A DNA stretch of 64,000 bases from Prunus persica (GCF_000346465.2 NC_034011.1:11155195-11219194), one strand, 5' to 3'. Positions 1 through 12,540 are shown, counted from the stretch's first letter. Translations and numbers: made by a program. Notes: generated by a model not told the origin, from the letters alone.

Positions 1-756
1 GAAAAACTTCAAAGGTGTTCATACCAATAACGGATGGCGGACACCACACCCTGCTTGTCTTTGACACCAATTCATTGCAATGGACGCACTACAACTCATT
101 GAGAGGGGAAACTGAGCAAACCGTTGAATGCTACAACAAAAAGGCAATAATTTTGGTAAGACAGACTCCTACTATGAACTGTTAATACAAGGCATGAACA
201 AAATAGTTTAACAAAAATCAGTGAAGCTAACAACATACTTGCCTACAATGCAGGCATGCGCATCAAATGTCTTCCTCAATAGTGTCAAGGAATGTGCTCC
301 AACAATTTTAGAAAAAAACAGCTTCACACTTCTTGAGTTCAAGAAGCCCGTCTACAATGAAGAGTTCACCGACGAGATTGCAAAACTTCTTCCTAACCTG
401 AAAGTTACACCAGCAATTGCTCAAACAATACAATATCTGATGAAACATGATCCCACCAAATTCAACTTTAAGGAGGACATGGGAATGCGCCCAACAACCT
501 GCAAAGTCATAAGTGCAATAACACTTTTCTTCCCCCAATTCAAATTAAACTATGATTCACTAAATGTATCTATGTATGAATTTACAGATTCAATTGTGGA
601 GTATTTGTCATGTACTACATGCAGCAGTTGTCACAAGAAAAACAAATTGAAGAAAGCTTGAGTACAGAGCATGTGTGGGAAATGAGAAAAGAAGTTTTAT
701 TGAAGGCAATGGAAAGTGAAAAAAGTTGGTATTTCACAAAAGGGAATGAAGGATGA
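1..756 (+). pseudogene. 3' part of an Ulp1-like (C48) cysteine protease gene of a Mutator-like element
   Basis: The window opens inside a gene whose reading frame gives the catalytic-histidine region of plant transposon-borne Ulp1/SENP-type proteases (a GGHHTLLVFDT segment, about 36-70). A GT-starting intron runs from about 156 to 253, and a second exon begins after the CAG at 251-253. The last exon starts after an AG at 586-587. It carries the active-site block NCGVFVM (about 591-611) and ends at the TGA at 754-756. The same order of blocks recurs in the better-preserved copy at 4.5-5.3 kb, which guided the exon reading. The family removes SUMO-like modifiers, and such genes are often carried by KI-type MULEs. 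Whether this copy is functional cannot be judged because its 5' part is outside the window. One expected donor site near 497 is poor, so I treat it as probably decayed. Confidence 0.7.
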
Positions 757-1340
757 AAGCATGGATTTCACAAAATTTAGAACTATAAAATAGTAAATGT
801 CCGGCTTCTAACGTCCAAATGTCAAATTGTTAATATGTAGCTTCTAAACAAAATCTTTTGCTGCTTCTTGACTTTCAAATGTCAAATAGTTACTATGTAG
901 TGAGATTCAAATGTAAAAAATTGTTACTGTGTAGCGTTTTCTAAATTTCAAACTGCGCATTAACAATGGGAAATGCGTATTAACAATGACTTTCAAAAAG
1001 CCCAGCCCAAGTTGAGAAACGAAATAAAGCCCAAAACAAAATCAAGCAAGCAATCGCAAAATACAGAAAAAAAGCCCTAATCTAATTTGACCAGAAATAC
1101 ATAGCATCCTTTGTTATCTTTCTCTTCTACTGCACGCTGCTATGCATCTTTCTCTCCAGTGCACTCGAAAATCAAAATATATGGTATGCTTTGTTAATCA
1201 AAATCTAGGACTGCTAAGTATCTTGCTTTTCTAGTGCACTGCTTCGCAGTGCACTTGAAGATCAAAATATGTAGCATCCTTTGTTAATCAAAACCTGGGA
1301 CTTCTATGCATCTTGCTCTTCTAGTGCAACATGCACTAGA
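757..1340. repeat. AT-rich spacer with a 90-bp tandem duplication
   Basis: No gene is visible between the two Ulp1-like genes. Positions 1159-1248 and 1249-1338 are two diverged copies of a 90-bp unit that begins with GTGCACT and contains CTTTGTTAATCAAAA. Upstream, 780-960 holds shorter decayed repeats built around ATGTCAAATNGTTA. These probably belong to the subterminal part of the transposon. Confidence 0.6.
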
Positions 1341-1496
1341 AATGCATATGAAAAAAAAATCGCACTATAAAAAGAAGCATGAGATTCAAATGCATAGAAG
1401 TAAATGGTTAATACCATGTCATAGAAGTATTAATACTTATGTTTCATCTCTCTTTTGTTCAGTTGAAGTAACCTATTTGTTTCACTTTGCAGGTGG

Positions 1497-4400
1497 TCAT
1501 ATGGAAAAAGGAAACCGGGTTGAAATTTTTTTAAAAAAAAAGCATACAAAAGGATCTCATGCCAAGAAAAGCACAAAACAAAATCAACAAACACATAAGA
1601 AACACCACCAACAACAGCAAAAGCTAAACCATCGACACCCAAATTCACAAACACACTGAAACCAAAGAAAACAACGAAGACCAAAAAAACACCATCCCAA
1701 ACACAAAAACCTCAACCAAACAGACGCAATAACCCAAATTCTGTGCAAATCAAGAGCAACATGCTCACATTTGACAACATATTGCAAACGGTAAAAGGCG
1801 AGCTTGCAGCAAGAAAGGATGTCCTCAAGATCCTACATGGAAGGCTTACATGGAAGGTCAGTTCACCAAGGCAGAATGCCAGAAGTCTAATTATCAAATA
1901 ATTGGATTAATCAAACTCTACAATCCCGCAACCAAAAAATTCAAATTCAGTGAAGGCAACGAGTGTGAAATTACAAGCAACGATGTGTCAGACATCTTTG
2001 GATTGCCAAACAAGTTGTCAAGCACAACAACTTCCACAAGAACAAATTTGGATTTTGAAAACAATTACTTCAAGAATTCAAAAAAAATCACAAAAACTGA
2101 GGTTGATAGGTGTTTGAACACAGCAATAGCAGATGACAGAAACAAGAATTCAATGGATGTTGTGAGGTTGTTAATCCTAGAGCTCTTCATCACAAATCTC
2201 TTTTGCAACTCTGGGGCGACAATGGCTTGGACCTTTTTGACTATGATTGACACCTTAGAAGCAATGAACAGCTACAACCGGGCACAATGAGTCTTAGATT
2301 ACATGCATTTTGGACTGGACCAAGCCATAAAAGATAAAAAGGACAAGACAAATCAACCAAGTGTCAATGGTTGCCTTGCGCTAATCCTGATAAGAAACTA
2401 CATCCATTTGTTAATCCTATTATATTATTTGTTTTCATGTGCATTAACACTTTATATTGAAAAACATGTTTGCAATATTGGCTGTGTGAAAGAACTAACC
2501 TGATCAGTCCAATTCCTAGAAGAGAGAATCACAAACTAGCGACTGTCAAATGGAGCCTTCCGGAGCTCAATATGAAGCTGAATATTGCAAAATATGAAAA
2601 CATGAAGGCATTTTTCTTACTTCCATAAACATATATAATGTTAGTACACCATAATTATTACTGACTCCAATAATTCAACAGATAAAAGCTGTTGACAATG
2701 AAAAAGAAGAAGAAGCAACAAAGACTGATCATGCAGACCATGAAGAACAAGAAGAAAATGAAGAGGATGATGACTTTGTTATCACACTTAAAGATTGGGT
2801 AAGATAACCTACAATGATCCAACATTTATATTTCAAAACTGAATTAATGGTGTACAAACACATATACATATATATAAATTTGCTAATACTCTTTTTTTCC
2901 TTTCTAATATTTGTGACAGTTAAAGAGTCAAACACAAAAAGGAAAAAAGCAGACTATTATTACCCAGAAACAGAACTTCAGCTTCCATGAAAATGTGGAC
3001 CAAAGTGCAACCCAGACAAAAACTCCACAACAGGAGCAAAATGAAGACAATGCACAATCATTGGGATGCAAAGTAGATGATGAAATTGAAGAACCACCAG
3101 CACAATCATTGGGATGCAAAGCAGATGATGAAATTGAAGAACAAGCAGTTGACCTTAGTGCAAACTCAATGACGGAGGAGAACACTGTTAATGTCCAGCA
3201 ACAGCATCCAGAACTTGACAGCCAGGAATAAGACTTCAACAACATTTTTGAGGACATAGTGGGTTCAATCCCAGAGTACTACAAGCATGAAATAGTCCCT
3301 ACCCATGAGAAAATCCAACAACTGAAAGAAGCAGTCGACTATTGGATTGAAAAGGCAGATACTCGAAGGGATATGATGCAGACTGCTATAGAATCCTGCA
3401 TAAAGAAAAATTCATTCATTCAACAAATATGGGCTGAAAAAGAAGAGTTGGAGCAACAAATTGAAATACTGAAAAAGCAGCTTGAGCGTGAGAAAAAAAA
3501 AAGTGCAAAATTACAAGGGGAACTTCATGCACTCAAATCAAACAGGAGACAGCTACAGGAACAACATGAACTACTTGAAGGGGAAAAGTTGTCATGCATT
3601 GAGAGCATGAAACAAAAAGACACTGTTATTGCCTCTTTCAAATATGTGATGGGAAAAAATTTCAAACAAGGTGAACAAGAAAAAATTCCAATGAAAAAGC
3701 AAGCTGATAAGGAGAAAAAAGATGAAAGAATAGTATAAGAAAGTGAATTGGAGATGCAAGAAACTCCTAATGATGAAGATGAGAATACCGATGAAAAAAC
3801 TCCTGAAAAGTCAGTTATCATGCAAGCAAAAGAAGTAGGAACACGGCAGTTACGTCTGGCATCAAAATAATCAAAGACAGAAAAGACAGAAAGCCTGCAA
3901 AGAGACCTGATTACACATACCCAAAAGAACATAAGAAAGCCCGAAAACGATCAAGCCAAAGCGAAGATGAAGCAACCAACAAAAAAAAGGAGGACAAAGA
4001 TGCATACCTTCAGTTGCACATGTATGAAGTCTACAACAGGCTGGATGAAATATCAAAGAAGAAGTTGGAAAATTATTGGAAATCTGCATCTGATTCTGAT
4101 GAGTAAGCCAATCTGTCATAGAATTACACTGTTAATGCTATGTCGTAGAACTGTCATAGAATTACACTGTTAATACTATGTCGTAGAACTATCTTGTTAT
4201 TAAACTGTTATGAGATTATTATTTGCTGAATTACTATTTAAACAACATTATTGTTGCAGGGATGCTTTTTATCTACATAATAGGACAATATTGTACAAAC
4301 ATAACATTGAAAAGCTGATGGGAGATGATCCAATTTATGCACTAATCATCGATGCTTATGGAGAGACGCTCGATGATGATGCGAAGCAGAACCCTCATAA

Positions 4401-5344
4401 ACAAAAAAATGCATATTTGTCTGCCAATAACTATGTAAGATCACATCTAATACATCAATTTTATATCATTAACATGCTCACTAATCACCAACACATGACT
4501 TTTGCAGATGTTTTTGCGAGGTGCTTCATACAAGCTGACATATCATGCTTTCTATATGCCACTCCTAGAAAATATTGGAAGAGTTGATAGAGTGTTCATA
4601 CCAATTACAGATGAGAACCACCATACACTGCTTGTCTTTGACACCGTGCAGTAAAATGGACACACTTCAACTCATTCAGGGGGACATCAGAACAAACTCT
4701 CCAATATTATCACAAGAAGGCAATTGTTTTGGTAAGACTGGTGATTAACACTGTCAATACATAGGACACTAAATTTAAAGGAAATAAGCACATACTTGAC
4801 TATGATGCAGGTTGAGACAGCAAATATATTCCTCTGTCTTCTTAAGGAATGTGCTGCAGCATCACTGAAAACAAAACTCGTCCAAATTCCTGATTTTGTT
4901 GCCAAGAAGCCGAGAGGGCTGAATGAAGCTTCAGCTAAAATGATAGCAAAAATACTTGCCAGCATCAAACTTACACCAGAATATGCTCAGACATTGAAGT
5001 ATCTGATTCGTCATGATACTACTAACTTCAAGCTAACTGAGAACAGAGAATGTCCCCAACAAGCAAACAATTCGTAAGTTACGCAATAATAGTGAAACTT
5101 TAATCCTCTTCAACTAAAAAAATACTGAACTAACTCCTACATGCGTATCTTTATTATGCAGCAATGATTGTGGCGTCTTTGTCATGCACTTCATGAAGCA
5201 GCTTTCCAAAGACCAACAAATAGAATCAGATTTTAACAAAGAAAAGGTCTGGGAAATGAGAAAAGAAGTCCTCATGAAAATTATGAGCAATGAAAGAAGT
5301 TGGATTTCCATCAAAGAAAGAGAAGATAGAAATGCAAAAGAATG
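1497..5344 (+). pseudogene. Second Ulp1-like transposon gene: N-terminal plant domain, coiled coil, C48 protease
   Basis: A multi-exon gene is recognisable but broken. After an acceptor at about 1496 comes a Lys/Pro/Thr-rich stretch. Positions 1850-2290 encode a globular region with a DVSDIFGLP motif, typical of the N-terminal domain of plant transposon Ulp1 proteins. Positions 3259-3738 encode a Glu/Lys-rich coiled coil. The C48 domain follows, with the histidine block HHTLLVFD near 4618-4641 and the cysteine block NDCGVFVM near 5165-5188. The 3' end is at 5342-5344, and the intron before the last exon ends at the CAG near 5159-5161. Breaks seen: in-frame TAA at 3229-3231 and at 3736-3738, a frame change near 4547, and a stop shortly after the histidine block. 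It lies tail to tail with the transposase at 5.95-11.3 kb, the usual MULE arrangement. It probably originated as a host protease gene captured by the element, and it is now a pseudogene. Confidence 0.72.
3259..3738 (+). pseudogene. Coiled-coil segment of the Ulp1-like transposon protein
   Basis: An open stretch of about 159 codons, rich in Glu, Lys and Gln with heptad-like Leu/Ile spacing (best around residues 50-120), is bounded by in-frame TAA codons on both sides. The flanking frames continue the same charged composition. I therefore read it as the middle of the larger gene rather than as an independent protein. Confidence 0.6.
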
Positions 5345-5951
5345 AAGTTGTAATCAAATATTTTGCCAAAATTCTTGCTTATATTGTAGTTTCTTAGGAC
5401 ATGTGTAGGTTTAGAACATTGAAGTAAAGTGATTTTAAAAGTCAAGTTATGTACTTATTCAAAAATCAGTTTATTTACGTGAATTAACATTTTATGTAAC
5501 CTGATATAATGGTCTCCATAACACTAAAACAACTTAAAAGGTGAACTCCAACAAATAACAACACACTCTAAAAACAATGTTAATGCTATTTGATAGAAAT
5601 AAATTGTTAATACCATGTCATAGAACTATCTTTTAATTTCAACAATGACGTAAACAGCACGCATTAAACAGTGTTCGTTAATTTACAGATCATTCAAACA
5701 GCAGTAATGCTTAATTCATATCAAACTTCAAAACCAAAATTTGAAAATTACCAAAAATGGTAAATATTATGTATTAATACCAAAATTCAAAGAGTATTCA
5801 TATGCAGTAACTGCTATTTTACCGTATTAACAACTTGCATATCAATTTCTATTCCTTTCAACTATGATTGTCATTAATCAATCACATAGCACTTTAACTA
5901 GTTAAAAACTAACTACTCTCATTCAAGTCTTTATACTCCAGAACCCTTACA
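5345..5951. other. Spacer between the convergent MULE genes
   Basis: AT-rich sequence with no supportable ORF. Decayed copies of a GTTAATNCCATGTCATAGAA motif occur here (5609-5640) and also near 1400-1430 and 4130-4190, which suggests element-internal repeats. Confidence 0.5.
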
Positions 5952-7121
5952 TCAAATAAGAGCCTTGCAAGTCCTCTTATTATGACGATCACAACAACCG
6001 CATCTCTTGCACTTCACCTGCCCTTTAGTTTCACTGCTTGACTTGAAGCGCTTTGTTGGAGATCGTCCTGGAGGCTTTCTTGTATGAGGAGGTAGAAGAA
6101 AAACATCTCTAGTAGGAGGCTTCTCAATATCAGGTATGGGAAATATAGGGGTTGCATAAGTAGCCCTATAAAAGTCTGCCTTGTAATACTCATTAACAAA
6201 GTTGTACAAACATAACCCAGAATGTTGGATAACTTGAATCGCATGCTGACACAGAAATCCAAGCAATTGCCACTAATAACAGGAGCAAAACCTCTCGTCC
6301 AAATTGACCATAACACTCAAATCAGCATGAATTTCAAATATAGATTCACTCGCGTGACATATCCTCCAATGATGACCCTTTGCAGCTAAATTCTTCAACT
6401 CATCCTCAATAACTGGACACAAAACACTACACCATTTCTCGGATGCAAGCTTCCTCCTAGAAATCATCTCCATCATTTTGACCTTAACAATGTCAATCAT
6501 CTCATAAATTGGAAGCCTACTCACATCCTTAACCCATGAATTAAACGACTCGAACAAGGCATTACTAACCTCCCCATACCTCTTTCCCGGAAAAAATGCA
6601 TTAGCAAAATTTTGGACAGGGAAATCAGCCAAAAACTTATCAATTATTATTGAACCGCCATCATCTCTTAATTTTTTTCAACGTATCTTGATATTCCTCA
6701 ACAGTCGGTGCATACAACAACTTACAAAAAAGCCATAAAATATGATCCTTCAAAGAGGAACCAACAGAATGCGGATACTTCTTTTTCAAGTTCTCTTTCA
6801 AATGATATAGACAAAAACCATAGGCAGAAGCAGGAAAAACAGTCCTAACAGCATCGATAATAGCACCATGCCTATCAGAAATGAATGCAAGTTGCCTACC
6901 TTCATCCACCAAGACTTCAGATATCCTTTGCAGAAACCACCTCCAATTGTCTACAGTCTCACCGGATACAATTCCAAAGGCAAAAGGGAATACTTCTACA
7001 AGAAACAGAGAACTATATTAGTTAGTTTGAACATTGCATGAGCTAACAGTGTTACCACATAAGCAGAGTAAAACTACAATGCATAAAAATACTCAGATGC
7101 GGGGTATGAACAGTATAGAAA

Positions 7122-7276
7122 ACTGTTCATACCACTCAATGGAAGTCAACAACTACAGCATTTATGTAATGACCCATACTGTTCATACCACTCAATGGAA
7201 GTCAACAACTACAGCATTTATGTAATGACCCATACTGTTCATACCACTCAATGGAAGTCAACAACTACAGCATTTA
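7122..7276. repeat. 56-bp tandem repeat, left half of array, in the transposase intron
   Basis: Three units start at ACTGTTCAT at 7122, 7178 and 7234. Each ends with ATTTA followed by TGTAATGACCCA. In the third unit that last string is the start of the solo LTR. The right half of the array (9886-10041) has 58-bp units with a different linker. Confidence 0.9.
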
Positions 7277-9864
7277 TGTAATGACCCAAACCTAAAATTC
7301 ATATTTAATAAGTAATTTATGATGTGGAAAGACAATTTTGCCCTTTGACTAAATTATGAACTCAAAGTTGACTTTTTGACCGAAAAGGAATTTGACAATT
7401 CCATATACACCGTTGCGTAGAGCACGACGACACGAGTTCATAGACACGAAGTAAGCTCGAATCGGAGTTTTAACGAAGAAAATACGATTAAAATATCACG
7501 AGGGGCAAAATGGTAAATAGGAAATCAGAATTTTTATAAAAACCTCAGCTTCTCTTTCTCTCTCTCTCTCCTCATTTCTCTCTCCTCCCAATTTTTGATC
7601 TAGCCGCCCGACCTTTCCTCCTTCTCCTTGACGCCACAGCCGCCACACTTGGAACCGATCTCCGCCGTTGGTACCAAACGAACCATCACTCGACCGCCGA
7701 CGTTTCTTGACTCTTCGCCGGAGTTTCCATGGCCGGCGCTCGCCGGAAAACTCCATTTTCGCCGGATTTTCAGTTTGAACTTTGAGCTCGATTTTCTCCT
7801 TCAATTCTCCACCAAATCGATCGAGTAAGGTATGGTTTCTCAGCTAGTTTTCGTGTTCTAGCCAATGGATGTATGGGTTTCGATCGATTTTAGCTCTAAA
7901 GGGTTTGATTTTCGACTTGAAAATTGGCCGAAACTTCGGCCGCCGTGATCTACTGTTTTCGATCACTTTTTGGGGTAGGTCCAAGAATAAAAGTGACTCC
8001 AAATGGGGTGTTTTACCTAGGATAGGAGTTTGGAGTCCTGGTTCCGCGATTTTTCAACCACCCGAAATCGCTTAAGACACCCAAATCTGCCCGCTCGTGC
8101 TGGGGCGCGTGGGCGAGGGTGGTGGAGTAAATCTGGGCAGTTTTGAGATCCTCATGTCATCACGAGCGCGTAGGATTTCGCGGATCTCGATTCGGAGTCC
8201 GTTTGAGCCCCGAACGGATTTTCCATATCGCGCGATCCTTGGGTGCAGTGTCGTCAAATCGTCGGATCGCGCTGAATTTCGGATATGTCGGTCTACATGA
8301 TTTCAGGATCGTGTAGGATTTGACGGATTACGAATCGGAGTCCCGGATACTCCGAAATCGCGAACCCTGGGGCTAGGGTTTGGATTTTAAGCGATAACGC
8401 GATTTTGGCTAATCCGACCGTCCATTTTGGGACCAAACTCGCAGAACATGGTTCCTTCTCTGTAAGGAACCTTCAGAGGAGCCCAGATTGGCCATCGGAG
8501 ACCGTGGACCCACGGGGTCCGGGATCGGCCGATCTGGCAGTATATCGCTTAGTAAGGCTTCGGGTCTCTTAAGGTCGTTCTAACTGTCTAAAAAGCTAAT
8601 GTGGGCATAAGAATAAGAATAACTTTAAAATGAGTGCACGTATTCCTAGGAGCCGGGGGCAGGGTGTTTAATTTGATTCTTTTTATTCAGCAGTTTATTG
8701 ATTTATTATTCATGGATAATCAGGCACCAGAGGTCCAGTCGACCTGTAGGAAGGACCTTCGAAGGGTCCAATTAGCTCGGACCATCAGTGAGTGGACTCT
8801 TTGTTTTAATAAATGAATTTAAGCAGTTCAGTTATAAGCTGTTTTATGCTGTTAACTATTTTATGTTGCATGCTGCCGAGTGCAATTTCCTTTAAAGCTT
8901 GTATGAACAGATATTCTCGTTAATTATCAGATAAATGGCAGCAGAATTTTAAAGGTTACAGAAAGTGAATTCTTCAACAACTTTTCTTCAGAAACTTTAT
9001 ATTTTCTTAAATCACCTTGTACCCAGTTATTAAATATTGCCTTCGGTTTATATTTGTTACCTTCGGTTTAGTCAGCATGCTTGACAGTTGCCCCACGAGT
9101 TCCTTGGTACTCGAACTCGTGTGGAGCGAGTAATGCGGATAAAGGTGGACTACGGTCCCCTGAATCCTGCGAGTTGCGGCTCGGACTGACTTCGTGTCAC
9201 TGAGACCTGCGAGTATGTGTCACCCATGGTGATGCAAGGAATTGACGGATATAAGGATTTGACGGAAATAGGGGTACACCTAGGTGATAGTTTTCAACTG
9301 TTTTCAAATGTATAGTTATATACATGCATTGATTTCAGAAATAAAGAAAATAAGTTAGTTTGTATAACTGTTTATACAGTGGGGTTAGTATGTTCATATA
9401 GTATTTTCTAAACTTTGTTTTTGGGTGCACTCACCCTTCTTGTTGTTTTGCGCCCCCAGGCAGTAGACGTGCACAGGAATCCACCACCGGGCCACTTCCC
9501 ATCTTCCGTGCCTTTCTTTGATGTAGGATTTGTATTTTGTACAACGATTCACTCTTTTGTAAATTCTTAGCAGTCGCTCTGATGTTTTGCCCAAGATTGA
9601 GTTTGATCTCTTGGAATGTATATATACATATGCTGGCAGTTGGTTGTATATATATATACTTGTTCTGACAGGTGTAAAGATTTTGGTATTGAGCCAGATA
9701 CAAGGGAAACTCTGCCGGTTTTTCGGTAGAAGTCAACCTTGTTATTTTTATCATGTTTTGTATAGAAGGGCAAATAGGTCATTTGTGCCTGACATTCGCC
9801 AGGTGTCGGACACACACAGGGTCTGGCTCGGATTCCAAAGTGGAATTTGGATCGGGTCCTGTCA
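7277..9864 (+). mobile_element. 2,588-bp solo LTR (or terminal-repeat element) with perfect 5-bp target duplication
   Basis: The element starts TGTAATGACC and ends GGTCCTGTCA, so it has TG...CA ends that are near inverted repeats. It is flanked by ATTTA at 7272-7276 and ATTTA at 9865-9869. It has no convincing ORF. Inside are a TATA box at 7535-7542, a CT-rich leader at 7550-7600 and a relatively GC-rich, CpG-containing part at 7600-8600, consistent with an LTR promoter and untranslated leader. The orientation is given as + because the TATA box and leader read that way. A diverged inverted relative lies at 22833-23045 and 45961-47630. It could also be a non-autonomous LTR element, but a solo LTR from unequal recombination is the simplest reading. 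Confidence 0.9.
7535..7542 (+). promoter_or_regulatory. Likely TATA box of the solo LTR
   Basis: TATAAAAA is followed about 25-30 bases later by a long CT-rich stretch, the common architecture of a plant LTR start site and leader. Confidence 0.45.
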
Positions 9865-9885
9865 ATTTACATTTGCATAACCATA

Positions 9886-10041
9886 TTGTTCATGCCACTC
9901 AATGGAAAGTCAACAACTACAGCATTTACATTTGCATAACTATACTGTTCATGCCACTCAATGGAAGTCAACAACTACAGCATTTACATTTGCATAACTA
10001 TACTGTTCATACCACTCAATGGAAGTCAACAACTACAGCAG
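9886..10041. repeat. 58-bp tandem repeat, right half of array
   Basis: Three units start at 9886, 9944 and 10002. They share the core CCACTCAATGGAAGTCAACA with the left half but have the linker CATTTGCATAACTAT in place of TGTAATGACCCAT. The solo LTR split a pre-existing array. Confidence 0.88.
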
Positions 10042-11280
10042 CAGTGAAAAGAAAAACATTGCATACCTCTATTTCCATTCTTTGCAGTAGCTCCTAAAAG
10101 AGTACCCTTGTACTTGTTTGTGATAAAAGTACCATCAATGAACAGCATAGGCCTACACCATAGAAAACCATCAATAGAGGCCTTAAAACATATAAAGATC
10201 CGCTGGAAACGAGAACCATCCTCGCCACAGTCAAGCACACAATGAGATCCGACATTGCTGGCCTTCAAAACATCCACATACCAAGGCAGGTGAGCATAAG
10301 ACAACTCCTCATCACCATGTAAATCCTTAGTAGCCGACTCCTTCCTATACCATGCAACATGATAAGGGATATCCAATCCATAATTTTCCTTCAAATCAGT
10401 AATCAGCTCAATAGGCCTTACCAAAGGATTGCTACGAACTTTATCTTTGACAATTGAAGACACCAAACGAGACCCCATTGCCTTATTTCTCTTCTCACGG
10501 ATCAAACTACTGCAACTGTGTACGTTATTTAAATTCTTAATATAAAAGAATCCATTTACATTAGACTTAACAACATGCACATGCCACTCACAGCCATTTG
10601 ATTCCTTCTTAGCATACACGGCAGTAACATGAAGAGGCTCATTTTTCAAATACTTCATCCTAAAACCATTCTCAATCGTGTACTTAGCCAACTTATCACA
10701 GAATTCACAAACTCCACCCTCAAACTTCTGACCCTCATGAGTAATATAACCCTCCCAATCAGTAGACAAATACTTACGACCTCCACAACTACCATATTTG
10801 CCTAAATATTCATTTCCAAACTCACTACTAATACCATCAAAATCCATACTCAAACAAGAAGAAGAAGCTGCACTTGAATCAACAATACTACCAGTTTGAC
10901 TTGAATCTTTACATGTATCCTCATCTTGTGCAAAACTGTCATTGTTAGGAACAGCCTCCAACAAAAAAGGAGAAGCAATTATGTTCGTATGAACAGTTTG
11001 AACATGATTCACTACAGCCTTATCCCTAACATTTGCAATGTGAATTAATTGATCCTTCATCAGTCCACATACCATAAACATGATTTTCAAATCATCATCC
11101 TATTCCAATAAACAATTGGAGCAATCCGTAAAAGAGTACCTCAACTCAAAATCACCTAACTTAAGCTTAAACCTACTACACAACTCGTTGGACACCCAAT
11201 CAAAAGTAGTAGTTGAAGACAAAATAAACATTAAAGTTCCAGCACCATAGGTGCACTTCGCCACTCTTGAATCATCCATA

Positions 11281-12343
11281 TCTCTACAAAAAATAACAAA
11301 CAAAACAAAAATGACTACTAGCAATAACAGTGGATGCCGAGTGAATTATAGTCGACTCAAAAATCAATAGTGCATAAACAGAAAAAACACGAATATACTC
11401 AGATTCAACTGAAAAAGCATACCTCAATTAATATGAAAACCAAATCGAATATCACAAAATTTTCACCACACCTCAAACCAAAACACAAGAGCAAATCCAC
11501 AATCAAAACGAATCTGAAATTAATCCAAATTATAAAAAAAAAATTAAAATCACAATTTAAAACCCAAACGAATATCTAACTACAAATTAGAACGAAATCA
11601 GAAAATCAAATAGCTTACCTCCAAATCAGCAATAACAAAAATAAACAGATAAAATCAAGAAGAATTGGAGAAGCATTTCAAATTTAAACTCCAAGACTGC
11701 AAAAATTAAAAACGAAAACCTAATCAACAATTTAATTAATCGAACATGAAATCACCAAAAATCAGACTACAATAAAATCGAATACCTCAAAAAATGAATA
11801 TGAATTCACAAGACAAAATCGATTACCTCAAAATCGAAGATCAAAGATCACACCAAGCTCCAATCGAGTCTCACGCAGCACAATATCAATCCAAAAATTA
11901 CCAAATCAAAGAAGAAAGAACAAAAAATTGAAGCAATAGAACTCCAATCTAACCTTACACCAAACATCAAGCTCAGAAGAATCGAAAAAGGAGATCTGGA
12001 ACCACATCATACTGAGCTTCGTTCGAAGAGATGAATGAAGCTCTCTTCGTTCGAAGAAGTGAACGAAGCTCGTTTGGGATATTCGATCTACTGAGGCTGC
12101 CAAATAGGTTTCAGTTATGAGGTCACCAACGTAAATTTGAAGAAATTCCTATCCTAGCTGGCAATTTTTGGGCTTGTTTCAAAAAATTCGAACCAAAGGG
12201 TCAAAACCGTAATCTAACATATAAAATAAATCCAAAAATCGACAGTCGATTTTTGAGTTTATTTTGGGTGTGTTTATAGTTTTTAAATGGTATAGGGTAT
12301 ATTTATAGTTTCATGTCTAGGATTGGGTATTTCACTAATTTTG
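11281..12343. other. Upstream region of the MULE transposase and probable element end
   Basis: A-rich sequence without a gene. It contains a repeated TTCGTTCGAAGA string (12018-12060) and a perfect palindrome AAAAATCGAC-A-GTCGATTTTT at 12234-12254. The right MULE terminus is probably near 12327-12343, where sequence resembling a MULE end (AAATTAGTGAAATACCC on the minus strand) meets the copia LTR piece. The opposite end is outside the window, so the terminal inverted repeat and target duplication cannot be checked. Confidence 0.4.
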
Positions 12344-12540
12344 TATTATTTATACAAGTACAAAGATGTGTTAACCCTAAATAAAATAGGAAATATATCT
12401 AAATTATAATATGAAGTAAATCTCTATTACTTAGACAATAGGACTAAATAATAATTGGTAAGTAACCAAAATTCTAATGAAATAAGGAACCAAAATCCTA
12501 ACTAAGTAAGGACTCACCAACACTCCCCCTCAAGTTGGGG
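12344..12540 (-). mobile_element. Ty1/copia 3' end: polypurine tract and truncated 3' LTR
   Basis: On the minus strand AACTTGAGGGGGAG (12523-12537) is directly followed by TGTTGG at 12522 and downward. That is the standard polypurine-tract/LTR junction of plant copia elements. A TATAAATA lies further in the LTR near 12346-12355. The LTR is cut off at about 12343, where the MULE-like sequence begins. No copia coding sequence is recognisable on the upstream side, which is occupied by a minisatellite. Confidence 0.72.

Larger units (their letters stand above)
5952..11280 (-). pseudogene. mudrA-type (MULE) transposase, two exons, disrupted
   Basis: Read on the minus strand, exon 1 (11280 to about 10067) starts with MDDSR and has a MULE N-terminal domain. 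It ends at the start of the DDE catalytic domain (IDGTFITNKYKGTLLGATAKNGN). A GT donor at 10066 and an AG acceptor at 6996 bound a 3.07-kb intron. Exon 2 (6995 to 5952) continues the transposase core (SDRHGAIIDAV, then an HLKENLKKKYPH block). It then has a SWIM zinc finger (CxC near 6278-6288, CxH near 6240-6250) and a C-terminal zinc-knuckle-like CxxC...HNKRTC. Breaks: TAG at 11099-11101, a +1 shift in an A7 run near 6668, and TAG at 6273-6275 between the two halves of the SWIM finger. The family cuts and pastes DNA with 9-bp target duplications. This copy cannot encode an active protein. Confidence 0.88.

Noticed and set aside
7496..8300. ORFs on both strands of the GC-rich part of the solo LTR
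   Set aside because: They are short and overlapping with no domains. The region behaves like a promoter and leader.
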